From Algivirga pacifica (GTDB taxonomy: Bacteria; Bacteroidota; Bacteroidia; Cytophagales; Flammeovirgaceae), in NCBI RefSeq assembly GCF_039543525.1, contig NZ_BAABJX010000045.1, positions 62,001-126,000 of the forward strand: a stretch of DNA of 64,000 bases. Reading direction: 5' to 3'. Positions 1 through 8,181 of this stretch are shown piece by piece. The notes under the pieces were generated by a model. It made no database searches. It had not been told where the DNA came from and was given only the letters and a program-made list of their open reading frames with translations. How positions within the stretch are numbered: position 1 is the first letter of the stretch; each line of letters begins with the position of its first letter. Both the position numbers and the translations under genes were made by a program.

Positions 1-71
1 TTCCACTTTCTTGTCAAGTGTCCGAAGTGTACACCTGCATCCAAAAGCTCTTTATAATCCAGAGTTTTCAT
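1..71 (-). CDS. rpsB: 30S ribosomal protein S2, N-terminal part (runs off window)
   Basis: Reading the minus strand from the ATG at 71 gives MKTLDYKELLDAGVHFGHLT and then RKW before the window edge. The GVHFGH.T..W segment is the typical S2 N-terminus. Only about 23 codons are present. It is the third gene of the rplM-rpsI-rpsB order common in Bacteroidota and bacteria generally, 116 bp downstream of rpsI on the same strand, so it is probably co-transcribed. The product is a small-subunit ribosomal protein that binds late in assembly. Confidence 0.9.
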   Translation of the reverse strand, partial: MKTLDYKELLDAGVHFGHLTRKW

Positions 72-187
72 TATGCAATTATGATATTAGATTCTTTACT
101 AATTAAATTTTACAAGTAGATGCGAGTGGAGAAAATATTCGCCATAGTGACGAATAAATCCACGCACCTTGCTGCCAGCAGAAACGA

Positions 188-574
188 TTAACGCTTCGAG
201 AACTGGAACTTTCTTCTCGCCTTTCTTCTACCTGGTTTCTTACGCTCGACCATACGAGGGTCACGAGTAAGTAGACCTTCAGGCTTAAGAACAAGTCTGT
301 GTTCTGCGTTGATCTCGCACATTGCTTTTGCAATTGCCAATCTTACTGCCTCTGCTTGGCCAGTGATACCACCGCCTTGTACGTTTACCTTAACATCATA
401 ATTGCCAGCCTCGTTTGTCAGTTCCAGAGGTTGGTTGATAATTGTTCTAAGGATAGCAGATGGGAAATAATCATCAAGATTTTTCTTGTTGACAGTAATT
501 TTTCCTTCACCTTGAGTCAGGTAAATTCTTGCTACAGAAGTTTTTCTTCTGCCGATAGTGTTAATTACTTCCAT
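188..574 (-). CDS. rpsI: 30S ribosomal protein S9
   Basis: 128 residues, the normal length for S9. The N-terminal IGRRKTSVARIYL motif, the central GGG-ITGQAEAVRLAIAKA motif and the basic RDPRMVERKKPGRRKARRKFQFSKR-type tail (last residues FQFSKR) are diagnostic. The C-terminal tail of S9 reaches the P-site tRNA in the ribosome. The gene starts 21 bp after the rplM stop and forms one transcription unit with it. Nothing is unusual. Confidence 0.97.
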   Translation of the reverse strand: MEVINTIGRRKTSVARIYLTQGEGKITVNKKNLDDYFPSAILRTIINQPLELTNEAGNYDVKVNVQGGGITGQAEAVRLAIAKAMCEINAEHRLVLKPEGLLTRDPRMVERKKPGRRKARRKFQFSKR

Positions 575-595
575 CTTAAATTTTAATCAATAAAA

Positions 596-1039
596 TTATA
601 ACTCAATTTTCTTAGGGCTTTGTGCCTCGTGTTTGTGCTCAGTACCTGCATATACGTGCAAGTTTCTGTACAACGCTCTTCCCAAACGGTTCTTAGGTAG
701 CATACCTTTTACCGCGTTCTCAACGATACGCTCTGGGAATTTCTCCAACATTTCTGTTGCAGTTCTAGCTCTTTGTCCTCCTGGGTAACCAGTGTGTCTC
801 AAGTAAACTTTATCAGCCCACTTATTTCCTTTTAGGACAACTTTTTCTGCGTTTACAACAACTACGTTGTCACCGCAATCTGCGTTTGGAGTGAAGCTCG
901 GCTTGCGCTTTCCTCTTAGGATCATCGCGATCTCAGTAGCCAGACGACCTAGTGTCTTGCCTTCTGCATCAACCAAAACCCACTCTTTGTTTGCAGTAGC
1001 TTTGCTGACTGTAGCAGTCTTGTAGCTTAATGTATCCAC
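596..1039 (-). CDS. rplM: 50S ribosomal protein L13
   Basis: 147 residues, typical for L13. The motifs LVDAEGKTLGRLAT, FTPNADCGDNVVVVNAEK, YLRHTGYPGG and GMLPKNRLGR mark the family. L13 is an early-assembling large-subunit protein. It is the first gene of the ribosomal operon and lies about 118 nt downstream of a predicted start site. In other bacteria L13/S9 operons can be controlled by feedback on the leader RNA; the long leader here leaves room for this but I see no proven structure. Confidence 0.97.
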   Translation of the reverse strand: MDTLSYKTATVSKATANKEWVLVDAEGKTLGRLATEIAMILRGKRKPSFTPNADCGDNVVVVNAEKVVLKGNKWADKVYLRHTGYPGGQRARTATEMLEKFPERIVENAVKGMLPKNRLGRALYRNLHVYAGTEHKHEAQSPKKIEL

Positions 1040-1163
1040 TGTAAAACAATTTAATTATTTGAACAATAAACCAACTTCGGATACTGCAAAAAGACCTGAA
1101 AATATTCCTGTCGTTTTCTGCATTTTATCCTTTCCTTTAAGTGCATATGGCACAAAAGGAGTG

Positions 1164-1194
1164 CAAATCTATGATATATTTTTATCATTCCCAA
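1164..1194 (-). promoter_or_regulatory. Promoter of the rplM-rpsI-rpsB operon
   Basis: On the minus strand, TTG (1192-1194) is followed by a 20-nt spacer and TAGATTTG (1164-1171). This matches the Bacteroidota housekeeping consensus of TTTG-like -33 and TAnnTTTG -7. Transcription would start near 1157 and leave a leader of about 118 nt before the rplM ATG at 1039. Confidence 0.65.
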
Positions 1195-1231
1195 CACTTT
1201 GTTGTAATTTATTGGGAATGAGTGAGATGAT

Positions 1232-1639
1232 TTAGACTTGTTTGGAAATCATCTTTTGAAAATCCTCAATGAATACTTTTTCGTTATGATGATGCTGATG
1301 TTGTTTCCCAAAGGGTCTCAATAGTTTATCCAGAACAGCGGAACTTTCTCCTATACTATAGATATTGCTCGATTCTTTTCTTTTCAGTAATCTGTTGAAA
1401 AACGGGTACCATTTTTTTAAAGTTCCTTCTGAGATGGTATTAATAATGACATATAGATGTTCAGAATGATCTAGCAAATCCTTTAATGCATTTAAAGTAA
1501 TATCATCTGAGAAGTTGTCCGCTTCAAAACTAAGCCCTTCAAGAGCAGTGAATGTTTGTTGTAACGCCTCATAAAGGGGCTTATGAAAAGATAGAGGCTG
1601 TTTAGCATGTACCTCTAAGTAAATAAGACTGTAAGTCAT
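1232..1639 (-). CDS. Hypothetical protein, 135 aa
   Basis: An uninterrupted frame starting MTYSLIYLEVHAKQPLSFHK and ending MISKQV, upstream of and on the same strand as the ribosomal operon. I do not recognise the family. It has no signal peptide or membrane segment. The composition is that of a soluble alpha/beta protein, with a His cluster (KQHQHHHNE) near residue 115 that could be accidental or metal-binding. The frame contains no rare features and the downstream ribosomal promoter lies outside it, so it is probably a real, lineage-restricted gene with its own transcript. Confidence 0.6.
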   Translation of the reverse strand: MTYSLIYLEVHAKQPLSFHKPLYEALQQTFTALEGLSFEADNFSDDITLNALKDLLDHSEHLYVIINTISEGTLKKWYPFFNRLLKRKESSNIYSIGESSAVLDKLLRPFGKQHQHHHNEKVFIEDFQKMISKQV

Positions 1640-1721
1640 TGATATAATTATAACAAGTAAGATTGATGAATTTGATTATTTGTAACAAGCGCCTTTTTCT
1701 CTGGCTGCAGCAATAAATTTT

Positions 1722-1853
1722 TTAAAGAAACGATAAAAAATAAATGATTTCGAGTCCTTTTCTTCCTAAAGAATGTGCAACGACAAGAGACATCAGGCAC
1801 CGACTATGGGTAACGATAACTCTACCTTCCGCTTTTTGGGTTTCTTTAGACAT
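1722..1853 (-). pseudogene. Remnant of an ATP-grasp carboxylate-amine ligase N-terminus
   Basis: From an ATG at 1853 the minus strand reads MSKETQKAEGRVIVTHSRCL, then MSLVVAHSLGRKGLEII, and stops after 43 codons. The pattern R-V-x-V-T-x-x-R-x-x-x-x-x-x-V-x-x-S-L-G-x-K-G-x-E is the start of many ATP-grasp ligases, where it forms the first beta-alpha-beta unit. The remaining 300 or more residues of such an enzyme are absent: the frame runs into a non-coding tail and the next gene begins at 1639. I infer a decayed fragment. A genuine microprotein or chance similarity is possible. Confidence 0.4.
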
Positions 1854-2421
1854 GGTGAATGATATTTTTAGATGAAAGACAGTGATTCATGATTGTCTTT
1901 GAAAGGCGCTGAGAAAACGCCTATTGGTTTTGTGATTGAGCTTGAAGCGCATTCTACTCTATTAACAGAGTAAACAGTACAAATAAAAACATCGTTCTGT
2001 GTATCTCTGTGATTGTCTACAACAAAGAAAAAATAAGAAAGAAGCAAAAAAACGGGAAGACAGGTTGGGAAGAAATCAAGAGGAAATAATAGAATATTGG
2101 ACATTTTAAAGAGCCTGTTAAATATTATAGTTAAAATCGTGCTTATTAATTACACTTATTATAAATTATTAAAAACCCATGAGGATTTATAGTAAGATAT
2201 ATCTATAGAAATAACACTCCAGGAGAGTACGATAACCCATTTAGGTAACCTAAAAGCATCACAGACTGCTGATGATACCTTATCCTCCAAACAAACAATA
2301 TATTATTGTCCAAGAGACCCAGGTATATGGATTGACTCCTTTTCTGACACTTACTCATCCTTTTTGGGAGTTTACGAATACAGTTATTCAACGCTCTTTT
2401 ATTCTAACAAATCAAAAACTC
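1854..2421. other. Intergenic region before susC, no gene supported
   Basis: About 570 bp of AT-rich sequence. Two frames pass through it (1868-2104 minus, and an in-frame extension of susC from 2272) but neither looks like protein: the first is hydrophobic then low in structure, the second precedes a perfect signal peptide. Transcription of the SusC operon must start here, but I see no clear TAnnTTTG box. Confidence 0.5.
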
Positions 2422-5400
2422 ATGAAGCATATTTTTCTGATGCTGTTGCTATGCTCTTGTCATCTCTTATTACACGCACAAGAGCGTCGAGTAACAGGTA
2501 CGGTAGCTGATAATACAGGCCCCTTGCCTGGAGTGTCCGTTGTACTGAAAGGAACAGATAATGGGGTAATTACCAATGCCAATGGACAGTTCTCTGTTAC
2601 CGTTCCCGAAGGAGTAACTCATTTGATTTTCCGATTTGTCGGGTACTCTACCAAGGAAATCGAAGTAGGTAACCGTACACAATTTGATGTCATCTTGGTA
2701 GAAGAGGCACAGGAAATGGATGAGGTGGTCGTTACGGCCAATGCAATTGAACGGGAGAAACGCACCTTGGGGTATGCGGTAACCTCTGTAGACGGAGAGG
2801 AGTTTGTTAAAGCTAAGTCACCGAATTTTGTGAATTCCTTGGCCGGTAAGGTACCAGGAGTACAGGTATCTCAGGCAAGTGGTAACTTGGGAGGGTCCAG
2901 CCGTATCGTGATTCGAGGAACCAGTTCCTTAAGTGGAGATAACCAACCCCTGTTTGTGGTGGATGGAGTACCTATCGGGAATAGCAATGTGACGACAGGT
3001 AGTGGTATACAGGGAGCGTTTGATGCTGGGAATGGTGCTGGAGAAATTAACCCTGCTGATATTGCTTCGGTAACGGTCTTGAAAGGAGCTTCGGCGGCAG
3101 CGCAATATGGTTCCAGGGCAGCCAATGGAGTAATTATCATCACCACCAAGAAGGGATCTGCCAAAAGAGGTCCTGTGATCTCAGTAAATTCCAGCGCTCG
3201 TTTTGAGGAGCCGTTACGCTTACCGAACTTTCAAAATACGTATGGTCCGGGATTGGAAGGAAAGTATGATGTGAATGCACTGAACGGGTGGGGACCTCGC
3301 ATTGAAGGGCAAGAAGTTCCTTATTATAACTATGAACTGGATCTGAATGATGTACCTGTAGGGCAATGGCCCACAGAAACATTGACTGCCTACCCTGACA
3401 ACGTAAAAGATTTCTATCAAACGGGGATGCTTTTCATGAATACCGTAGATGTCTCTGATGCGACAGAAAAAGGGGATTTTCGGATAGGCATTACCTCTCT
3501 GAATCAAACGGGTATTATTCCTGAGGCCTCTCTTAATCGTTATACCCTGGCAGTAAATGCCGGACAGCGTTTGACAAAGGTTTTTGAGGCACGTATCGGT
3601 TTGAACTACGTTAATTCAGATAACCGAGGATCGGCCACACAAGGAGGAAACAGCCCTAATGTATTGACTTCTATTATTAATGGGATTCCTAGAACATTAA
3701 GCCTAAATCGCTTGTACTTGAATCCGGATGGTACCCAAGATCCTTATGGCCGCTTCAGTAATAGTCCTTACTGGATTGCCGAGAAGAATGGTAATGATGT
3801 AGAAGTCAACCGTATTTTTGGTTTTACGCAGTTAAAGGCAACTCCTCTGGATTGGTTAAATATTACGGGTCGTGTTGGTTTGGATTACCGGGATGATGAA
3901 CGTTTTAGGAGAAGTGCAGTGGGAACACTGGGTGCCAGGGATGGTAATTTTACGACAGACTTTATTAACTCCAGACAGCTGACCACTTCCTTGATTGCTG
4001 CCATTAACAAGGAGCTTTCAGAGTCTTTTAAATTGACAGCAATTATAGGACATGAGTTTAACGAGAGATCTTTTGAGCGTACAACCAATACTGCACAGGA
4101 TTTGGAAGTGCCAGGGATATATACCCCTTCTAATGCAGTAACGAATACTCCCGACAGGGGTTATTCTAAGAAACGTTTGTTTGGGGCTTACGCGGATCTT
4201 TCTCTGACCTACAACAATTATCTTACGCTTAACCTGACAGGACGTAATGATTGGTCTTCTACATTGCCTAAGGACAATCAGTCTTATTTCTATCCAGCCG
4301 CAAGTGTTTCCTTTATTTTCACGGATGCGTTTCAGCTAAACTCTAATGTGCTATCCTACGGTAAGTTAAGGGTGGGAGCAGCACAGGTGGGTAGTGATAC
4401 CAGTCCTTATGGATTGGAATATAGATACTTTCCTTTGACGAATATTTTTGGACAGTATGGACAGAGTAATAACTACCCATTCTTAGGATATACTTCTTAT
4501 TCCGGATCGAGTATTGTTCCTCCTACCGACTTGAAGCCGGAGCGTCAAAACTCCTTTGAGATAGGAACAGAGCTACAGTTCTTTGATGGACGAATGGGAT
4601 TGGATGCTACAGTATATCGTATCTCTACCACAGATCAGATTATAAATTTACCGGTACCTATTTCGACAGGTTTTGCTGCTGAGATGATCAACGCAGGAGA
4701 AGTAAGAAACCAAGGGATAGAGTTATTGTATACCATCACTCCTGTAAAATCTCAGGACTTTCAGTGGGATATTCAGTTGAACTTTACAAAAAATAACTTC
4801 AAGGTAGTTTCCTTGGCTAATGGGCTGGAAAAATTACAAATGGCTTCCGGGTTTAATGGAATATCCATTCAGGCTGTACCAGGAAAGCCGTTGGAGCTGT
4901 TTGGGGTAGGGTTTAAAAAACATGCTGAAACAGGAGAGATTCTCGTTGACCCACAAACAGGCTTACGAATGGTAGGAGATAATGAATCCTTCGGGAATAT
5001 TAATCCTGACTTTATTATGGGATTGCAAAATTCCATTACCTGGAAGGGATTTACACTGAGTGGGCTGATTGATTGGAATCATGGAGGTGTGATGTATTCA
5101 AGTACAGTTGCATCGTTGAGAGGAAGTGGATTAGTGGAGGAGACCACCGTTAATCGAGAGGGAATGTACCTGGATAAGGTGGCCGTTATAGAGAATGGGG
5201 ATAGCACAACACGTCCGAATGATATTACCGTTACTCCTCAGCAATTCTGGAGTAATTACTCCTCGGGAGATGTAGCAGAGGGAGCGATCTTCAGTAAGAC
5301 CTTCGTGAAGTTTCGGGAGCTTCGTGTGAGCTATAACCTGCCGTCCAATTGGTTTACAGGGACGTTCATTAAACAAACTACTTTAGGAGTAGAGGGGCGT

Positions 5401-5547
5401 AATTTATTGATTATCTACAGTGCGATTCCACACATAGACCCAGAAACCAGTCTTTTCCAAGCGTCCAGTAATGCATCTGGTGCAGTAGAAATGGGAAGTT
5501 TACCTTCTACTCGAAGTGTCGGATTTAACTTGAAAATGACCTTTTAA
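2422..5547 (+). CDS. SusC/RagA-type TonB-linked outer membrane transporter
   Basis: I take the ATG at 2422 because it opens a signal peptide (MKHIFLMLLLCSCHLLLHAQ); the 50 extra codons upstream have no such character. The mature protein (1041 aa total) starts with a carboxypeptidase-regulatory-like domain (RRVTGTVADNTGPLPGVSVV, to about residue 100). Next come a TonB-box-like DEVVVTA, a plug domain (VPGVQV.., GTSSL, PLFVVDGVPI, VTVLKGASAAAQYGSRAANG, near 130-240) and a long beta-barrel ending in the aromatic SVGFNLKMTF. SusC proteins form the barrel through which a SusD-bound ligand is imported using TonB energy. The susD partner follows 48 bp downstream. The secreted protease at 8182 suggests a peptide ligand, but this is inference. 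Confidence 0.93.
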   Translation: MKHIFLMLLLCSCHLLLHAQERRVTGTVADNTGPLPGVSVVLKGTDNGVITNANGQFSVTVPEGVTHLIFRFVGYSTKEIEVGNRTQFDVILVEEAQEMDEVVVTANAIEREKRTLGYAVTSVDGEEFVKAKSPNFVNSLAGKVPGVQVSQASGNLGGSSRIVIRGTSSLSGDNQPLFVVDGVPIGNSNVTTGSGIQGAFDAGNGAGEINPADIASVTVLKGASAAAQYGSRAANGVIIITTKKGSAKRGPVISVNSSARFEEPLRLPNFQNTYGPGLEGKYDVNALNGWGPRIEGQEVPYYNYELDLNDVPVGQWPTETLTAYPDNVKDFYQTGMLFMNTVDVSDATEKGDFRIGITSLNQTGIIPEASLNRYTLAVNAGQRLTKVFEARIGLNYVNSDNRGSATQGGNSPNVLTSIINGIPRTLSLNRLYLNPDGTQDPYGRFSNSPYWIAEKNGNDVEVNRIFGFTQLKATPLDWLNITGRVGLDYRDDERFRRSAVGTLGARDGNFTTDFINSRQLTTSLIAAINKELSESFKLTAIIGHEFNERSFERTTNTAQDLEVPGIYTPSNAVTNTPDRGYSKKRLFGAYADLSLTYNNYLTLNLTGRNDWSSTLPKDNQSYFYPAASVSFIFTDAFQLNSNVLSYGKLRVGAAQVGSDTSPYGLEYRYFPLTNIFGQYGQSNNYPFLGYTSYSGSSIVPPTDLKPERQNSFEIGTELQFFDGRMGLDATVYRISTTDQIINLPVPISTGFAAEMINAGEVRNQGIELLYTITPVKSQDFQWDIQLNFTKNNFKVVSLANGLEKLQMASGFNGISIQAVPGKPLELFGVGFKKHAETGEILVDPQTGLRMVGDNESFGNINPDFIMGLQNSITWKGFTLSGLIDWNHGGVMYSSTVASLRGSGLVEETTVNREGMYLDKVAVIENGDSTTRPNDITVTPQQFWSNYSSGDVAEGAIFSKTFVKFRELRVSYNLPSNWFTGTFIKQTTLGVEGRNLLIIYSAIPHIDPETSLFQASSNASGAVEMGSLPSTRSVGFNLKMTF

Positions 5548-5595
5548 TCAACATCTCCAGAAGAGAGAATTGATCAAAACTAAAAACTAAACGCA

Positions 5596-7080
5596 ATGAA
5601 AATAGCGCAATATATAGGAATAGGATTATTGCTGATCGCGCTTGGGGGAACGTCCTGTAACCAATTACTGGACATCAATGAAGACCCCCTGGCTGCAAAG
5701 CAAGATGATATTGACGCCAATCCAGAGGTACTTTTTGTGGATATTATGGTGTCGCTAAGTTCTGACCGAGTGTTGGAAACGAATGTATTTAACCGATGGG
5801 CACAGTATTATGTAGGAGCTTCTTTTGGAGATGCGGATAATTACAGTGTGCCTGATTACCCTCAGAATAATACCTGGGCGACCATGTATCGAAAGATGAT
5901 TAAAAATGCAGTATTGGGAAGGAGAGCGGCAGAAAAAAGTGACCGTCCGAATGTCGCTGCACAGTTCCTGATCATGGAAGCAGTAGCTTACTATCATCTT
6001 ACGCTAATGTTTGAGGATGTTCCTTTGGATGAAGTAATGGACTTTGATGGAGAGCAGCTATTTACCCGTTATCCCAATTATAATTCACAAGAAGAAGTCT
6101 TGATTGGGGTGGTGAATAAACTGACTGATGCAATCAATAGCATGCAGCTAGGGGATGATGACCGCATTGTCGATCAGGACTTGATTTATCAAGGTGATCT
6201 GGCTTTATGGCAGCTGTTTGCCAATTCCTTGCGAATTAAGACACTGATGATTCTGAGTGGAAAGGGTGCGGAGTATCATGAGGCATTACAGATTGTTTTT
6301 GACCAGCCGTATATCACGCTTTTGAGCCAGGAGGCCATCTTCCGTTATGGCAACTCCATCGCCAATGCCAATCAGTTATATAAGTTACATCAGCAGTTTG
6401 CCGATGGACAGAGTCAGTTCTTCTTTGCTTCAGAGCCTTTTGTAGAGACCTTGAATAGTAGACTGGATCCACGTATTGAAGTGTTTTTTGATCGAGGACA
6501 GTTTAACAGCAGTAGTGCACCACATATCGGTATGGAACCGGGGAGTGGAGCAGCTTTTGTCGTTACCTCAGTATTAAGCTTAAACTTTATTACACCTACA
6601 ACGCCGGACATTTGGCAAAGTGCCGCAGAGTTACGTTTCCTTAAGGCCGAGGCGATTACCAGAGGTTGGATAGAAGGCACTGCCGCTGAGGCACAGGAGT
6701 TATACTATACTGGAGTTATACAGCATTGTTATCACTTGAATAATTTCCCAGGAGTTATCGAAAAAGGAGCAACGCTATCCGATTTTGAGATCGGAACGTA
6801 TTTAGAAGACCAGGTGCCGGATATTAGCTTGATGGACGCTGAGCGAGCATTGCAGGAAATTCATTTTCAGCAATATATAGAGGCGTTTGGCCGAGGGTTA
6901 GATGCTTGGACCTTCGTGCGTAGGACAGGATTTCCAGACCGCCCACTTCCTGTGAATACTGCTTTGGGAGGACATTTGACACGATTGCCTTATGCGGCAG
7001 ATGAAGTGAGTGCAAATACAAATATTCCGGATCAGCCTGCATTGGATAAGCTGATGTGGTTTATGAGCAGTGAACAGTGA
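5596..7080 (+). CDS. SusD/RagB-family substrate-binding lipoprotein
   Basis: 494 residues. The signal sequence ends in a lipobox (LGGTSC, Cys at about 21) followed by NQLLDINEDP, the usual start of a mature SusD-like protein. The family's alpha-helical TPR-like fold is suggested by the segment AAQFLIMEAVAYYHLTLMFE, by ELRFLKAEAITRGW and by the C-terminal RRTGFPDRPLP and RLPYA. These proteins sit on the cell surface as a lid over the SusC barrel. The gene forms an operon with susC. The last codons (SSEQ-stop) are encoded by the beginning of a CAGTGAAC-type repeat, so the natural C-terminus seems to have been rewritten by repeat insertion. Confidence 0.93.
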   Translation: MKIAQYIGIGLLLIALGGTSCNQLLDINEDPLAAKQDDIDANPEVLFVDIMVSLSSDRVLETNVFNRWAQYYVGASFGDADNYSVPDYPQNNTWATMYRKMIKNAVLGRRAAEKSDRPNVAAQFLIMEAVAYYHLTLMFEDVPLDEVMDFDGEQLFTRYPNYNSQEEVLIGVVNKLTDAINSMQLGDDDRIVDQDLIYQGDLALWQLFANSLRIKTLMILSGKGAEYHEALQIVFDQPYITLLSQEAIFRYGNSIANANQLYKLHQQFADGQSQFFFASEPFVETLNSRLDPRIEVFFDRGQFNSSSAPHIGMEPGSGAAFVVTSVLSLNFITPTTPDIWQSAAELRFLKAEAITRGWIEGTAAEAQELYYTGVIQHCYHLNNFPGVIEKGATLSDFEIGTYLEDQVPDISLMDAERALQEIHFQQYIEAFGRGLDAWTFVRRTGFPDRPLPVNTALGGHLTRLPYAADEVSANTNIPDQPALDKLMWFMSSEQ

Positions 7081-7236
7081 GTAATGTACAATGAACAGTG
7101 AACAGTGAACAGTGAGGAGTGAACAAGTGATTGGTTGTTAGTGACTAGTGATTAGAGAGGAGCAGTGAAATATTAATACACCAAACTAATCACTAATCAC
7201 CAGTCACTAACCACCAACTCACAACAAATTAATTAG
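7066..7236. repeat. Palindromic intergenic repeat, CAGTGAAC/TAGTGATTAG type
   Basis: Starts inside the susD stop region with tandem AACAGTG units (about 7068-7115). It continues with GTTAGTGACTAGTGATTAG, whose complement CTAATCACTAATCACCAGTCACTAAC follows at about 7185-7212, forming an imperfect hairpin. It fills the whole susD-lipoprotein gap. A related run of 7-bp units (GCTCACT) occurs at 29398-29453. Confidence 0.75.
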
Positions 7237-7239
7237 AAC

Positions 7240-8142
7240 ATGAAAATACAATCAATATATATACTCTTATTAGTTTCTTTATTGGGGTGTGGAGAATATG
7301 ATGCCTTTGACGAAGAACTAAATATAGAATTGCTTCCTCAGACCATAGCGTTTCAGGAAGCAACATTGGAGCCTGTCAAGGTAAGGGAAGGGCAGGAAGT
7401 ACTGGAGGTCGCTGTCGTGATGCCATCGGCAATTTACGGAGAGCAAGGGGTACAGGTAGCGTATAGCTTTGAGGGATCGGCAGTTTTTGGAGAGGACTAC
7501 AAAGTACAGGTAGTAGAAAATAACGAGGTATCCGGACAGGAGGTTATCCGAGAAGCGACGGCTGAAGGAGGGGTGTTTATTATTAAGAACAAGCCTAGGG
7601 TAACCAATAACGGACAAGTGGAATATACCAATGCCCGTAATAGAGCTACGATGAAAGTGATTACTTTCTCTAAGGAGGGAATTGATAAGCCTGAGGGAAA
7701 AACATTATCGTTGATTTTGGAAGAGGCAACTAATCTGGATAACCCCAATAGTCGCGTGACAGTAGGGCAAGGGGCGATCAAAAAGGAATATGATATTTTG
7801 ATTCAGGATATTCATTGTCCTACGAATTTGCAAGGCACCTATCAAACGACTTTTGTGAGAGGAGAGGTAGGGGAGCCGGTTGAGGATGTAACACTGACGA
7901 AGATTGACGATGGAGAATGGGGGAAATATGAGTTGTCTAATGTTGCAGCGGATTTACTGGGAGCGCCTATTTCCTTAATCATCTACGATCAATGTGGTGA
8001 TTTTATCTCTGAGGGAGACCCTAACTTTAGTGTAACGGGTACAACACTAGAAGATGGTACGATTCGATTGTTAGTGAATTACCGTTTTGTGGGGTCAACA
8101 GGTACCATTACAGCACAATGGCTATTGTTATTAAGCAAATAA
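7240..8142 (+). CDS. Surface lipoprotein of the SusCD locus, function unknown
   Basis: 300 residues with a lipoprotein signal MKIQSIYILLLVSLLGC (Cys at 17). Residues 40-190 (LEVAVVMPSAIYGEQGVQVAYSFEGSA.., GEDYKV.., GKTLSLILEEATN) resemble the Calx-beta/DUF4843-like modules that often accompany SusCD pairs. A C-terminal part with CPTNLQGTYQ..F and DQCGDF resembles the lipocalin-like beta domain of similar accessory lipoproteins. It lies between susD and the secreted protease in one direction and is probably an extra surface binding protein. No catalytic motif is visible. Confidence 0.75.
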   Translation: MKIQSIYILLLVSLLGCGEYDAFDEELNIELLPQTIAFQEATLEPVKVREGQEVLEVAVVMPSAIYGEQGVQVAYSFEGSAVFGEDYKVQVVENNEVSGQEVIREATAEGGVFIIKNKPRVTNNGQVEYTNARNRATMKVITFSKEGIDKPEGKTLSLILEEATNLDNPNSRVTVGQGAIKKEYDILIQDIHCPTNLQGTYQTTFVRGEVGEPVEDVTLTKIDDGEWGKYELSNVAADLLGAPISLIIYDQCGDFISEGDPNFSVTGTTLEDGTIRLLVNYRFVGSTGTITAQWLLLLSK

Positions 8143-8181
8143 ACGCTATTCGTCAATTCTTTGATTTTGATCAATTAAGAT

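Noticed and set aside
1868..2104. Minus-strand frame of 78 codons with a hydrophobic N-terminus
   Set aside because: No family resemblance, low-complexity AT-rich DNA and no continuation; most likely non-coding.
2272..2421. Fifty-codon upstream extension of the first SusC frame
   Set aside because: The ATG at 2422 begins a perfect signal peptide; the extension has no signal-like or domain-like character.
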